Source: Caulobacter segnis (GTDB lineage: Bacteria; Pseudomonadota; Alphaproteobacteria; Caulobacterales; Caulobacteraceae). From it: a stretch of 64,000 nt of DNA. The notes beneath the pieces were generated by a model. It did not search any database. It saw only the letters and a program-made list of their open reading frames with translations, and had not been told where the DNA came from. Shown here one piece after another: positions 27,001-35,445 of the stretch. How positions within the stretch are numbered: the stretch's first letter is position 1; each line of letters begins with the position of its first letter. The position numbers and the translations under genes were made by a program. The DNA is taken from NCBI RefSeq assembly GCF_019931575.1, contig NZ_CP082923.1, positions 4,154,001-4,218,000 of the forward strand. The letters run 5' to 3'.

Positions 27001-27069
27001 GGTTAATAGCCAAGGTTTAATGTTTCTTCGGCTTGTGGAACCCAGGCGTTCGCATAAAGTTCTGCCGCT

Positions 27070-27915
27070 ATGGCCAAGGGCGACCAATCCCTTTCCGACC
27101 AGGTCGAAGGCCTCGACCGTCTCACCGAGCGTGAGCGCGAGTGTCTTCGTCTCGTCGACCGCCACATGAGCTCCAAGGAGATCGCCCGCGAGCTGGGCCT
27201 CTCCAAGCACACCGTCGACTGGCATCTGGACAAGGCGCGACGACGCCTGGGCGCGGCCGACCGCTACGACGCCGCGCGCCGGGTCTTCGACCGGGCCCGT
27301 CAGCCCTCCTCCGAAACCGCCTCCGATCAGGGGGGGCTCCCCCCTGTCACCCCCCCTCCGATCGCGTCGGGGTCCGATCCGTCCCGGCTAGGCGAACGCC
27401 CTTCCTCACGGTCAGCTGACCGCATCGAGGAAGGAGTTCCCAGTGAACGATTTGACCCCCCATCAGAACGAGCTGACGCCTCACCAGAAGGACGCGATCG
27501 GCCGAGCCGCTCACCTGCGGCGGGAAGTGTCGAGCTTCCAGGACATGTGGCCGCGCCTGAATTCGGCCGAACTGCTGCCCCCGATCACCTGGAGCGAGCT
27601 CGAGCGCCAGCTTCAGAGCCTGGCGGTCAACCCGACCGCCGCCGCGATGGTGCCGGACCTGGTGGCGGCTACGCGCAAGCAGGCTTCATTCAAGCCCCAC
27701 GAACTGGTGATGCGGGAGATCCTGTGCATCGCCAGCGCGGTGATGGACGAGACCTTCCTGTCGGACTCCTTGTCTTCGGACTTGGAGGAGGACGACCCAA
27801 TCAGCTGAGCCTTCCCCTGCGACTGGCCTTCATCGCGGCCGTCATGATCGTGACCGCTCTCGCGTTCGGCTCGATCCTGACGGGGCTCCACGCTCTCGAA
27901 AGCCTGTTTCCGTAA
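27070..27915 (+). CDS. LuxR-type helix-turn-helix protein with possible C-terminal membrane anchor
   Basis: The N-terminal 80 residues are a clear LuxR/GerE-type DNA-binding domain (LTERERECLRLVDRHMSSKE, then LGLSKHTVDWHLDKARRRLG). The frame stays open to 27915 and ends with one transmembrane segment (LRLAFIAAVMIVTALAFGSI). This is a layout known in sphingomonad and caulobacter regulators tethered to the membrane. The middle, residues about 125-245, has poor composition and unusual codons, because a second, better-coding frame (27443-27808) lies over it. The real product may be the full 281 residues, a shorter helix-turn-helix protein, or separate pieces. The DNA-binding call is firm; the C-terminus is uncertain. 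Confidence 0.65.
   Translation: MAKGDQSLSDQVEGLDRLTERERECLRLVDRHMSSKEIARELGLSKHTVDWHLDKARRRLGAADRYDAARRVFDRARQPSSETASDQGGLPPVTPPPIASGSDPSRLGERPSSRSADRIEEGVPSERFDPPSERADASPEGRDRPSRSPAAGSVELPGHVAAPEFGRTAAPDHLERARAPASEPGGQPDRRRDGAGPGGGYAQAGFIQAPRTGDAGDPVHRQRGDGRDLPVGLLVFGLGGGRPNQLSLPLRLAFIAAVMIVTALAFGSILTGLHALESLFP
27409..27422. promoter_or_regulatory. 14-base palindrome before the nested gene
   Basis: CGGTCAGCTGACCG is a perfect palindrome, flanked by outer arms TTCCTC and GAGGAA. It lies just before the ribosome-binding site of the frame at 27443 and could be an operator or an RNA hairpin that controls it. Confidence 0.4.
27443..27808 (+). CDS. hypothetical protein (121 aa), nested in the LuxR-type frame
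   Basis: This frame lies entirely inside the LuxR-type open frame but in another phase. It starts with GTG behind AAGGAG and has the strong G/C preference at third codon positions typical of real genes here. The product is soluble: a repeated N-terminal motif (LTPHQNELTPHQKDAIG), helical segments, and an acidic C-terminus (SSDLEEDDPIS). I recognise no family. Codon use says this is the true coding frame of the stretch, while the other frame is the overlapping one. A regulator partner encoded beside the helix-turn-helix protein is possible. Confidence 0.6.
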   Translation: MNDLTPHQNELTPHQKDAIGRAAHLRREVSSFQDMWPRLNSAELLPPITWSELERQLQSLAVNPTAAAMVPDLVAATRKQASFKPHELVMREILCIASAVMDETFLSDSLSSDLEEDDPIS

Positions 27916-27919
27916 GATT

Positions 27920-27942
27920 GCGCCTCTCAGGAGCCGAGGCGC
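27920..27942 (+). terminator. hairpin after the LuxR-type gene
   Basis: GCGCCTC-N9-GAGGCGC forms a perfect 7-base-pair stem 5 bases after the stop, followed by a C/T-rich tail. Another stem (27972-27993) precedes the next ribosome-binding site. Confidence 0.5.
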
Positions 27943-28005
27943 CCCTCTCTCTCGAACCCATACCTTAGCAACGCGCCAGCATCGCTTGGCGCGAGGAGAC
28001 TTCTC

Positions 28006-28353
28006 ATGTTCAAGCAACGCCGGATGGCTGCCGTGACTGTGGCCGAAGCTCTGTTCGCCGCCGAAAAGGCCATCGACGCCGCCATCGCCAGCACGGCCGC
28101 CCTGGCCGGGCTGATGCCGACCACCCGCCAGGAGGCCAAGCTGTCGGCCCTGATCGGCCAGGACGCCATCATGTCGGCCATCAGCACCATGCAGGCCCTG
28201 GGCGTGGCCCGCGAGGGCATCGTCACCACGCACAAGCACCTGACGGTCGCCCAGCACGACATCGGCCTTTCGTCCATGTCGCTCGCCGAGGACGAGTTCG
28301 GCAAAGGGCCGGGCTTGGGCATGGCCAACGCCCGCCTGACCGTCGCCGCCTAG
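28006..28353 (+). CDS. hypothetical protein (115 aa), Ala-rich helical
   Basis: This short gene has a good ribosome-binding site (GAGGAG) 8 bases before the ATG and normal codon use. The product is soluble and alanine-rich with predicted long helices (VAEALFAAEKAIDAAIASTA, then QEAKLSALIGQDAIMSAIST), and could form a helical bundle. No signal peptide or known domain is seen. It stands alone between two hairpins (27920-27942 and 28374-28403), so it is probably a single-gene transcript. I do not recognise a family. Confidence 0.7.
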   Translation: MFKQRRMAAVTVAEALFAAEKAIDAAIASTAALAGLMPTTRQEAKLSALIGQDAIMSAISTMQALGVAREGIVTTHKHLTVAQHDIGLSSMSLAEDEFGKGPGLGMANARLTVAA

Positions 28354-28373
28354 AGCTTCAAGGCCCGACACAA

Positions 28374-28403
28374 GATCCTCGCCGGTCCCGATCGGCGAGG
28401 ATC
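28374..28403 (+). terminator. hairpin after the 115-residue gene
   Basis: GATCCTCGCCG-N8-CGGCGAGGATC is a perfect 11-base-pair stem 20 bases after the stop. It lacks a clear T-run. Confidence 0.6.
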
Positions 28404-28438
28404 ATTGCAATCTGGCGGAAAGCCGCCACCCTAGCGCG

Positions 28439-28897
28439 ATGCCGCCGCTCAACTCCCTCCCTCAATGGTCAAGCCTCGCCGCGTTGCTGATCACGGCCGG
28501 CTTGGCGCTGTGGCGTGGCGGCTGGCCTGAACGCCTGGCCGGCGTCGCCATGATCCTGGCCTGGTTCGCCACCAGCTTGCTCTACAACACCCACCAGAAG
28601 TTCGGTCCTCAGACCGCGGTGTTCCTGGTGGATCTGGCCCTGATGCTGGTGTTGCTGTTCATCGCCCTGCGATCGAATCGCTGGTGGCCGATGTGGGCCT
28701 GCGGCTTCCACGGCCTGAGCCTGATCCTGACGCTGGCCACCCTGGCCGATCCCAGGATCCCCAACCGGGCCAGTCTGAACGCCGGCGGCGGCATCTTCAG
28801 CTACCTGGCCATGGCGGCGTTGTTCTTCGGCGCCCTGCCCCGCCAGCCACGCCATGCGCCCCCCCGCGCCCCTGACGCCGCGTCACCGCTGACATAG
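28439..28897 (+). CDS. small integral membrane protein (152 aa)
   Basis: The product has four to five hydrophobic segments (about residues 12-26, 32-46, 60-78, 83-103 and 115-132) and a polar, proline-rich tail. The charged residues favour an inner-membrane location. The ATG at 28439 lacks a strong ribosome-binding site. No family motif is visible, and nothing in the neighbourhood (thiolase downstream) suggests a role. Coding is supported by codon use and the membrane pattern. Confidence 0.7.
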   Translation: MPPLNSLPQWSSLAALLITAGLALWRGGWPERLAGVAMILAWFATSLLYNTHQKFGPQTAVFLVDLALMLVLLFIALRSNRWWPMWACGFHGLSLILTLATLADPRIPNRASLNAGGGIFSYLAMAALFFGALPRQPRHAPPRAPDAASPLT

Positions 28898-28941
28898 CCT
28901 CGAACGCCTGTTTCACTCCCGGCAACGAAGGGAGAGAACTC

Positions 28942-30114
28942 ATGGGCGAAGCCTATATCGTGGCCGCCGCGCGCACGGCCGGCGGACGCAAGGGCGGCAA
29001 GGTCTCGGGCTGGCATCCGGCCGACCTGGCCGCAGTGGTGCTGGACGCCCTGGTGGCGCGCAGCGGCGCCGACCCCGCCCTGATCGAGGACGTGATCATG
29101 GGCTGCGTCGGCCAGGTGGGCGAGCAGGCCATCAACATCGCCCGCAACGCGGTGCTGGCCTCCAGCCTGCCCGAGAGCGTGCCGGCCACCTCGGTCGACC
29201 GCCAGTGCGGCTCGTCCCAGCAGGCCATCCACTTCGGCGCCGCCACCGTGATGTCCGGGGCCATGGACGTGGTCATCGCCGCCGGCGTCGAGAGCATGAG
29301 CCGCGTGCCGATGGGGCTGTCCTCGGCCCTGCCCTACAAGAACGGCTTCGGGACCTACAAGAGCCCGCGCATGGAAGAGCGCTATCCGGGGATCAACTTC
29401 AGCCAGTTCGCCGGCGCCGAGATGATCGCCCGCAAGTACGACCTGTCGCGGGCCGAGCTGGACGCCTACGCCCTGTCCAGCCACCAGCGAGCGGCGGCCG
29501 CCACCCGGGCCGGCAAGTTCGCCGCCGAGATCGTGCCGATCGCGGTCACCCTGGAGGGCGGGGCGACCGAGACCCACGCGACCGACGAAGGCATCCGCGC
29601 CGACGCCAGCCTGGAGTCGATCGGGTCGGTGAAGCTCCTGACCGAGGACGGCCGCCTGACCGCCGCCACCTCCAGCCAGATCTGCGACGGCGCGGCCGGG
29701 GTGATGATCGTCAACGAGCGGGGACTTAAAGCTTTGGGTGTCTCGCCGCTGGCTCGAATCCACAGCATGACCGTGATCGGCCACGACCCGGTGATCATGC
29801 TGGAAGCCCCGATCCCCGCCACCCAGAAGGCCCTGGAGCGAGCCGGGCTGAAGATCGGCGACATCGACCTCTACGAGGTCAACGAGGCCTTCGCCTCGGT
29901 GCCGACCGCCTGGCTGAAGGTCCTGGGCGCCGATCCCGACCGGCTGAACGTCCATGGCGGCGCCATCGCCCTCGGCCATCCGCTGGGCGGCTCGGGCGCC
30001 AAGCTGATGACCACCCTGGTCCACGCGATGCAGGATCGCGGCGCACGCTACGGTCTGCAGACCATGTGCGAGGGCGGCGGCCTGGCCAACGTGACGATCG
30101 TGGAACGGCTTTAG
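28942..30114 (+). CDS. thiolase (acetyl-CoA C-acyltransferase)
   Basis: This 390-residue type II thiolase condenses or cleaves acyl-CoA units. The nucleophilic Cys89 lies in VDRQCGSSQQAIHF. The second half carries the HGGAIALGHPLGGSGAK active-site histidine motif and the catalytic cysteine in QTMCEGGGLAN. Length and motifs are complete. It stands alone, with a family A repeat downstream and no beta-oxidation partners nearby, so whether it degrades fatty acids or makes acetoacetyl-CoA cannot be said. The ribosome-binding site is GAAGGGAGAG. Confidence 0.94.
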   Translation: MGEAYIVAAARTAGGRKGGKVSGWHPADLAAVVLDALVARSGADPALIEDVIMGCVGQVGEQAINIARNAVLASSLPESVPATSVDRQCGSSQQAIHFGAATVMSGAMDVVIAAGVESMSRVPMGLSSALPYKNGFGTYKSPRMEERYPGINFSQFAGAEMIARKYDLSRAELDAYALSSHQRAAAATRAGKFAAEIVPIAVTLEGGATETHATDEGIRADASLESIGSVKLLTEDGRLTAATSSQICDGAAGVMIVNERGLKALGVSPLARIHSMTVIGHDPVIMLEAPIPATQKALERAGLKIGDIDLYEVNEAFASVPTAWLKVLGADPDRLNVHGGAIALGHPLGGSGAKLMTTLVHAMQDRGARYGLQTMCEGGGLANVTIVERL

Positions 30115-30120
30115 ACGCTT

Positions 30121-30233
30121 TAGACCCTCCCCCTAGCGGGGGAGGTGTCGGCGAAGCCGACGGAGGGGGAAGTAACCGGATAACCCGCTGTTCCCCCTCC
30201 GGCCTTCGGCCGCCTCCCCCACGGGGGGTCTAA
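30121..30233. repeat. paired intergenic palindromic repeat (family A)
   Basis: Inverted copies begin TAGACCCTCCCCCTAGCGGG and end ACGGGGGGTCTA, each with an inner hairpin (GTCGGCGAAGCCGAC; GGCCTTCGGCC). They belong to the same family as 9130-9286 and 51935-52067 and probably act as a terminator after the thiolase. Confidence 0.75.
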
Positions 30234-30321
30234 AGTTTATCGTCTTACGGCAAATTAACTCAGCGACCGGGGGTTTGTCGGCTAGAAGGCCGGTGGGCTC
30301 TAACAGTCGCTGGGGATTATC

Positions 30322-31440
30322 GTGCTTTACCGGATCAATGGGCGCCGCCCGTCTATGAGCGCGCTGGTCTTGGTCCTGGGCGTGAGCGCGATCGCTCTGG
30401 CCGGATGCGGCAAGAAGCCGGCCAAGACCGAGAAGGCCTCGGCCGCCGCCTCCGCGACCGTCAGCGTCGCCGTGGTGGCCAGCCAGCCGATCGCCCGCCA
30501 GATCAACGCCACCGGCACGATCTCGCCGTGGGAAGAGGTGCCGGTCGGCGCCGAGACCGGCGGCCTGACGGCCGTGGCGGTCAACGCCGAGGAAGGCCAG
30601 GTCGTCCAGGCCGGCCAGATCCTGGTCCAGCTGAACAGCACCCTGATCGCCGCCCAGCTGCGCCAGCAGGACGCCAGCGTCGCCAGCGCCAAGGCCACCC
30701 TGGCCGAGGCCAGCGCCGCCCTGAACCGCGCCCGCGAGCTGCAGGCCAAGGGCTATCTCAGCCAAGCCGGCCTCGACACCGCCACCGCCCGGCAGGGCAC
30801 CGCCGCCGCGGGCCTGGCCGCCGCCGAGGCCGCCCGGGGCGAGACCGCCGCGCGCCTGGGCCAGACCTCGGTCCGCGCCCCGGTCGGCGGCCTGATCAGC
30901 CGCCGCAGCGTCACCAAGGGCCAGATCGTCAGCGCCGGTTCGGAACTCTTCCGCATCGTCCGCGACAGCCGCCTGGAGCTGGACGCCGACATCCCCGAGA
31001 CCGACCTGGCCGCCGTCAAGGCCGGCATGTCGGCCAAGGTCTATTCCGAGAAGGTGGGCGAGATGACCGGTCGCGTCCGCATCGTCACCTCCGAGGTCAA
31101 CGCCACCAACCGCCTGGGCGTGGCCCGCATCGCCCTGTCGTCGATGGGCGGCTTCCGTCCGGGGATGTTCGCCCGCGCCACCATCGACGCCGGCGACCAG
31201 CCGGCCCTGGTCGTGCCCAGCGCCTCGGTGCTCTATCGCGAGAACCGCCCCGGCGTGTTCGTGGTCGACGCCGGCCGGAAGGTCCACTTCCGCCGCATCA
31301 CCATCCTGGCCAACACCGGCGACCGCGTCGCCGCCACCGGCCTGACCGCCGGCGACCGCGTCGTGGTCGAGGGCGCCGGCTTCCTGGGCGAGGGCGACCT
31401 CGTTCGCATCGGCCAGGCGCCCGCCGCGCCGGCTCGCTGA
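30322..31440 (+). CDS. RND efflux periplasmic adaptor (membrane fusion lipoprotein)
   Basis: This 372-residue adaptor of the HlyD/MFP family links an inner-membrane RND pump to an outer-membrane channel. A lipobox (ALAGC, Cys29) marks it as a lipoprotein. The lipoyl half-motif (GQVVQAGQILVQLNS), a helical hairpin (residues about 110-160) and the returning half (TSVRAPVGGLISRRS) follow in the standard order. The GTG start at 30322 has GGGG 9 bases upstream; an ATG 11 codons later is possible. The pump gene follows after 10 bases; no outer-membrane channel gene is present. Confidence 0.93.
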   Translation: MLYRINGRRPSMSALVLVLGVSAIALAGCGKKPAKTEKASAAASATVSVAVVASQPIARQINATGTISPWEEVPVGAETGGLTAVAVNAEEGQVVQAGQILVQLNSTLIAAQLRQQDASVASAKATLAEASAALNRARELQAKGYLSQAGLDTATARQGTAAAGLAAAEAARGETAARLGQTSVRAPVGGLISRRSVTKGQIVSAGSELFRIVRDSRLELDADIPETDLAAVKAGMSAKVYSEKVGEMTGRVRIVTSEVNATNRLGVARIALSSMGGFRPGMFARATIDAGDQPALVVPSASVLYRENRPGVFVVDAGRKVHFRRITILANTGDRVAATGLTAGDRVVVEGAGFLGEGDLVRIGQAPAAPAR

Positions 31441-31450
31441 GGATCGGCCG

Positions 31451-34400
31451 ATGCGCAACATCTCGTCCTGGGCGATCAAGAACCCGATCCCCGTCATCCT
31501 GCTGTTCCTGCTGCTGACCGTCGCCGGCATCGCCGGCTTCAAGAGCATGCGGATCAACAACAATCCCGACGTCGACCTGCCGATCGTCGTGGTCACGGCC
31601 GTGCGCCCCGGCGCCGCGCCGAGTGAACTGGAGACCCAGGTCACCCGCCTGATCGAGGACTCGATCGCGGGCCTGGGCCAGGTGCGCCACACCCGCTCCA
31701 CCGTCGTCGACGGGGCCTCGACCACGGTCATCGAGTTCGAGCTGGGCGTCGACCACGAGCGCGTCACCAACGACGTGCGCAACGCCATGTCCAACCTGCG
31801 CGGCTCGCTGCCGCAGGACATGCAGGAGCCGATCGTCACCCGCGTCGACATCTCGGGCGATCCGCTGATCACCTATGTCGTCAGGGCCCCGACCCTGACG
31901 CCCGAGCAGCGCAGCTGGTTCGTCGACAACGACGTCAGCCGCGCCCTGCTGGCCATCAAGGGCGTCGGCGAGGTCAACCGCCAGGGCGGCGTCAGCCGCG
32001 AGATCGAGGTCGCCCTCGATCCCGACCGCCTGGCCGCCCAGGGCGTCACCGCCGCCGCCGTCAGCCAGGCCCTGGTCTCGTCCAACGCCGACCTGCCCGG
32101 CGGCCGGGTGACCATCTCGGGCGCCGAGCGCGCCATCCGCACCCTGGGCGCGGCCGGTTCGGTCGAGCAGCTGCGCGAGACCCGCGTGCCCGTTTCGTCG
32201 GGCGGCGGCGCCGTGCGCCTGGCCGACCTGGGCCAGGTCAGCGACCACTGGGCCGAACCCCGCTCGCGCGCCCGCTACGACGGCCAGGAGGTCGTGACCT
32301 TCAACATGGTCCGCTCGCGCGGCGCCTCGGAGGTGCAGACCGCCGAGAAGGTCCGCAAGGCCATCGAGATCCTGGACAAGGAGCATCCCGAGCTCGAGAT
32401 CCGCGAGATCACCTCGAACGTGAAGTACATCGAGGAGAGCTATATCGCCTCGATGGAGGCGCTGATCATCGGCGCGGTCCTGGCCGTGCTGGTGGTGCTG
32501 CTGTTCCTGCGCGACTGGCGCGCCACCCTGCTGTCGGCCGTCGCCATCCCGATGTCGCTGCTGCCGACCTTCGCGGTGCTGGCGCCGATGAACCAGTCGC
32601 TGAACGGCGTGACCCTGCTGGCCTTGTCGCTGACCGTCGGCATCCTGGTCGACGACGCCATCGTCGAGATCGAGAACATGGTCCGCCACATGCGCGGCGG
32701 CAAAAGCCCCTACGCGGCGGCCATGGAGGCGGCCGACGAGATCGGCCTGGCGGTCGTGGCCACCACCTTCACCATCGTGGCGGTGTTCGCGCCCGTGGGC
32801 TTCATGCCCGGCATCATCGGCCAGTTCTTCAAGGCCTTCGCCCTGGCCGCCTGTATCTCGGTGCTGTTCTCGCTGGTGGTCGCCCGCCTGCTGACGCCGC
32901 TGATGGGCGCCTACATGCTGAAGGCCGACGCCAAGCACGAGGACAAGGACCCGCCGTGGATGGGTCCGTACCTGAAGAGCCTGAACTGGGGCCTGCGCAA
33001 TCGCTGGAAGGTGCTGGCGATGGGCATCCCGATGTTCGTCATCTCGATCTTCCTGGCCACCCGCCTGCCGTTCGAGTTCCAGCCTCAGGCCGACCGCGGC
33101 CGGGCCGAGTTCTCGATCGAGCTGCCGCCGGGCGCGACCCTGGACGAGACCGACGCCGTCGTGCAGCGCGTCACCAAGGAACTGATGGCCCGCGAGGAAG
33201 TGGTCGGGGTCTACGCCTCGGTCGGCGGCAACGCCGTCAACAAGGGCGAGCTGACCGCCGACCTGACCGACAAGTCCAAGCGAATGAGCCAGCAGCAGTT
33301 CAGCCGCCAGATGGTCGACAAGTTCGCCGAGATCCCCGGCGCGCGGATCGGCGCCGGCAGCAACAACGGCGGCGGCCCGTCCAGCGGCGGCAGCTACACG
33401 CTCAGCCTGCTCAGCGACAACGGCCCGGCCCTGGAAGCGGCCGCCCGCCGCGTCGAGGCCGAGATGCGCGGCGTCCCGGGCCTGGCCCACGTGGTCAACA
33501 CCGCCTCGATCGCCCGTCCCGAGATCGTCGTGACGCCCAAGCCCGACCAGGCCGCCCGCGCCGGCGTCTCGGCCGGGGCGATCAGCCAGGCCGTACGCGT
33601 GGCCACCATCGGCGACGTCGACCAGAACCTGCCCAAGTACAATCTGGGCGACCGCCAGGTGCCGATCCGCCTGCGCCTGGACCAGAGCGCCCGCGAGGAC
33701 ATCGCCGTCCTCCAGACCCTGCAGGTGCCCTCGGCCACCGGCTCGGTGCCGCTGAACGCGGTGGCCGACGTGCGCTTCGGCGCCGGTCCCTCGCAGATCG
33801 ACCGCCGCGACCGCTCGCGCGTGGCCACCATCACCGCCGAGCTGGATGGCATCGTCGTCGGCGAGGCGGCCAAGCGGGTCCACGCCCTGCCCTCGGTCAA
33901 GAACCTGCCGAACGGGGTCAAGGAAGTGGCGGCCGGCGACACCGAGTTCATCCAGGAGATGGTCAGCGGCTTCCTGGGCGCGCTGATCACCGGCATCCTC
34001 CTGATGTACGTCGTGCTGGTGCTGCTGTTCCGCAGCTTCGCCCACCCGATCACCATCATGGTGGCCCTGCCCCTGGCCATCGGCGGCGCCTTCGGCCTGC
34101 TGGTGCTGGCCAAGTCCAGCTTCTCGATCTCGACCCTGATCGGGATCCTGATGCTGATGGGCATCGCGGCCAAGAACTCGATCCTGCTGGTCGAGTACGC
34201 GATCATGGCCATGAAGGAACACGGCATGGACAAGCGCACGGCGATCATCGACGCCGCGCACAAGCGGGCCCGGCCGATCCTGATGACCACCGTGGCCATG
34301 GGCGCGGGCATGCTGCCCACCGCCATCGGCCTGGGCGCGGAAGTCGAGTTCCGGGCTCCGATGGCCATCGCGGTCATCGGCGGCCTGATCACCTCGACCC

Positions 34401-34534
34401 TGCTGTCGCTGCTCTACATCCCGGTGGTCTTCATCCTGATGGACGGCCTCAAGACCCGCTCGGAACGGCTGATGGGCCGGATCTTCGGCGGCCATCACCA
34501 CGTGGCGGCGAAGCCGCCGACGGTGGTGGAGTAG
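31451..34534 (+). CDS. RND efflux pump, AcrB/MdtB-like
   Basis: This 1027-residue inner-membrane proton-driven transporter of the RND superfamily has twelve transmembrane segments in the 1+6+5 pattern with two large periplasmic loops. The proton-relay pair is present in TM4 ([16 protein letters not shown]), and the conserved TM11 segment lies in [15 protein letters not shown]. The sequence resembles the multidrug HAE1 group rather than metal pumps. It forms an operon with the adaptor; an outer-membrane partner must be encoded elsewhere. Substrate unknown. Confidence 0.94.
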   Translation: MRNISSWAIKNPIPVILLFLLLTVAGIAGFKSMRINNNPDVDLPIVVVTAVRPGAAPSELETQVTRLIEDSIAGLGQVRHTRSTVVDGASTTVIEFELGVDHERVTNDVRNAMSNLRGSLPQDMQEPIVTRVDISGDPLITYVVRAPTLTPEQRSWFVDNDVSRALLAIKGVGEVNRQGGVSREIEVALDPDRLAAQGVTAAAVSQALVSSNADLPGGRVTISGAERAIRTLGAAGSVEQLRETRVPVSSGGGAVRLADLGQVSDHWAEPRSRARYDGQEVVTFNMVRSRGASEVQTAEKVRKAIEILDKEHPELEIREITSNVKYIEESYIASMEALIIGAVLAVLVVLLFLRDWRATLLSAVAIPMSLLPTFAVLAPMNQSLNGVTLLALSLTVGILVDDAIVEIENMVRHMRGGKSPYAAAMEAADEIGLAVVATTFTIVAVFAPVGFMPGIIGQFFKAFALAACISVLFSLVVARLLTPLMGAYMLKADAKHEDKDPPWMGPYLKSLNWGLRNRWKVLAMGIPMFVISIFLATRLPFEFQPQADRGRAEFSIELPPGATLDETDAVVQRVTKELMAREEVVGVYASVGGNAVNKGELTADLTDKSKRMSQQQFSRQMVDKFAEIPGARIGAGSNNGGGPSSGGSYTLSLLSDNGPALEAAARRVEAEMRGVPGLAHVVNTASIARPEIVVTPKPDQAARAGVSAGAISQAVRVATIGDVDQNLPKYNLGDRQVPIRLRLDQSAREDIAVLQTLQVPSATGSVPLNAVADVRFGAGPSQIDRRDRSRVATITAELDGIVVGEAAKRVHALPSVKNLPNGVKEVAAGDTEFIQEMVSGFLGALITGILLMYVVLVLLFRSFAHPITIMVALPLAIGGAFGLLVLAKSSFSISTLIGILMLMGIAAKNSILLVEYAIMAMKEHGMDKRTAIIDAAHKRARPILMTTVAMGAGMLPTAIGLGAEVEFRAPMAIAVIGGLITSTLLSLLYIPVVFILMDGLKTRSERLMGRIFGGHHHVAAKPPTVVE

Positions 34535-34547
34535 CCAAGACCCGATC

Positions 34548-34667
34548 TTCCCGGCGAAAGCCGGGACCCAGATCGAACCCAGAGCGCCCTTCGTCGAACT
34601 CCGGCGGAGGGCGCCTTCGCATCCGACGCCCCGGATGGACCTGGGCCCCGGCTTTCGCCGGGGACAC
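34548..34667. repeat. intergenic palindromic repeat (family B)
   Basis: CCCGGCGAAAGCCGGGACCC on the left pairs with CTGGGCCCCGGCTTTCGCCG on the right; each arm is itself a hairpin. It is related to the element at 51224-51327. It lies between the convergent RND and SGNH-hydrolase genes. Confidence 0.7.
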
Positions 34668-34676
34668 GGAGATGGG

Positions 34677-35369
34677 TTAAGTCCTCAGCGCCTGGGCCAC
34701 CACCGGCGCCAGGCGCTCGGCGATGATCCGCGCGCCCTCGGCGTTGGGGTGGATGCCGTCGCGCTGCATGAAGCGCGAGACGCCGATCACGCCGGTGAAG
34801 AAGTCCGGCGCGTAGAACACGCCCAGCTCGCGCGCCAGGTCCGGATAGACCTGGGTGAAGCGGCGGGCGTAGTCGATCCCCAGCAGGGCCGGGGCCTTGA
34901 CGCCCGCCAGCACCACGCGGATGCCGCGCCCCTTCAGGCGCTCGACGATGGCCCGCAGGTTGGCCTTGGTCCGGGAGGGGTCCAGCCCCTGCAGCAGGTC
35001 GTTGCCGCCCAGGGCCACCACGCAGACCGAGGTCTCGGCCGGCACCTGGTCGACGCGGGACAGACCGCCCCAGGTGGTGTCGCCCAGCACGCCGAAGCCG
35101 CGCACCCGGGCATGGGCGCTCATCCGATCCAGCGCCGCCTGCAGGCGGGCGGGCATGGCGAGATCCGAAGCCAGGCCGATGCCGGCCGTGATCGAGTCGC
35201 CCAGCACCGTGACCAGCGGCGGCGGAGGGGGCGGCGGGGGCGGCTTGGGCGGAGCCTTGCGGCGCGAGGCCGCGAAGGCCGCGCCCGGCGCGGCCGAGCC
35301 CAGGAGGCCCGCCAGCAGGGCGCGGCGATCGAGGGCTTTGGCTGAAACGCGGGACTGAGACTTCACCAT
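34677..35369 (-). CDS. SGNH/GDSL hydrolase (TesA-like arylesterase)
   Basis: This 230-residue exported esterase of the SGNH family starts at the ATG at 35369, chosen because it gives a Tat-type signal (DRRALLAGLLGSAAPGAAFA). Block I (LGDSITAG, catalytic Ser), block III (ALGGNDLLQG) and block V (RDGIHPN, Asp-His) are all visible, as in E. coli TesA. A run of nine prolines (residues about 43-51) separates the signal from the fold; it will stall ribosomes without EF-P. The partner gene upstream is divergent. Substrate is probably a short ester or lysophospholipid. Confidence 0.92.
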   Translation of the reverse strand: MVKSQSRVSAKALDRRALLAGLLGSAAPGAAFAASRRKAPPKPPPPPPPPPLVTVLGDSITAGIGLASDLAMPARLQAALDRMSAHARVRGFGVLGDTTWGGLSRVDQVPAETSVCVVALGGNDLLQGLDPSRTKANLRAIVERLKGRGIRVVLAGVKAPALLGIDYARRFTQVYPDLARELGVFYAPDFFTGVIGVSRFMQRDGIHPNAEGARIIAERLAPVVAQALRT

Positions 35370-35445
35370 GGTCAAACCGTATCGAAACTCCGAACGTAGT
35401 AGACGCCCCATGCGTTGAACGCGGGGTGAATGGGAGAAGCGCCAC

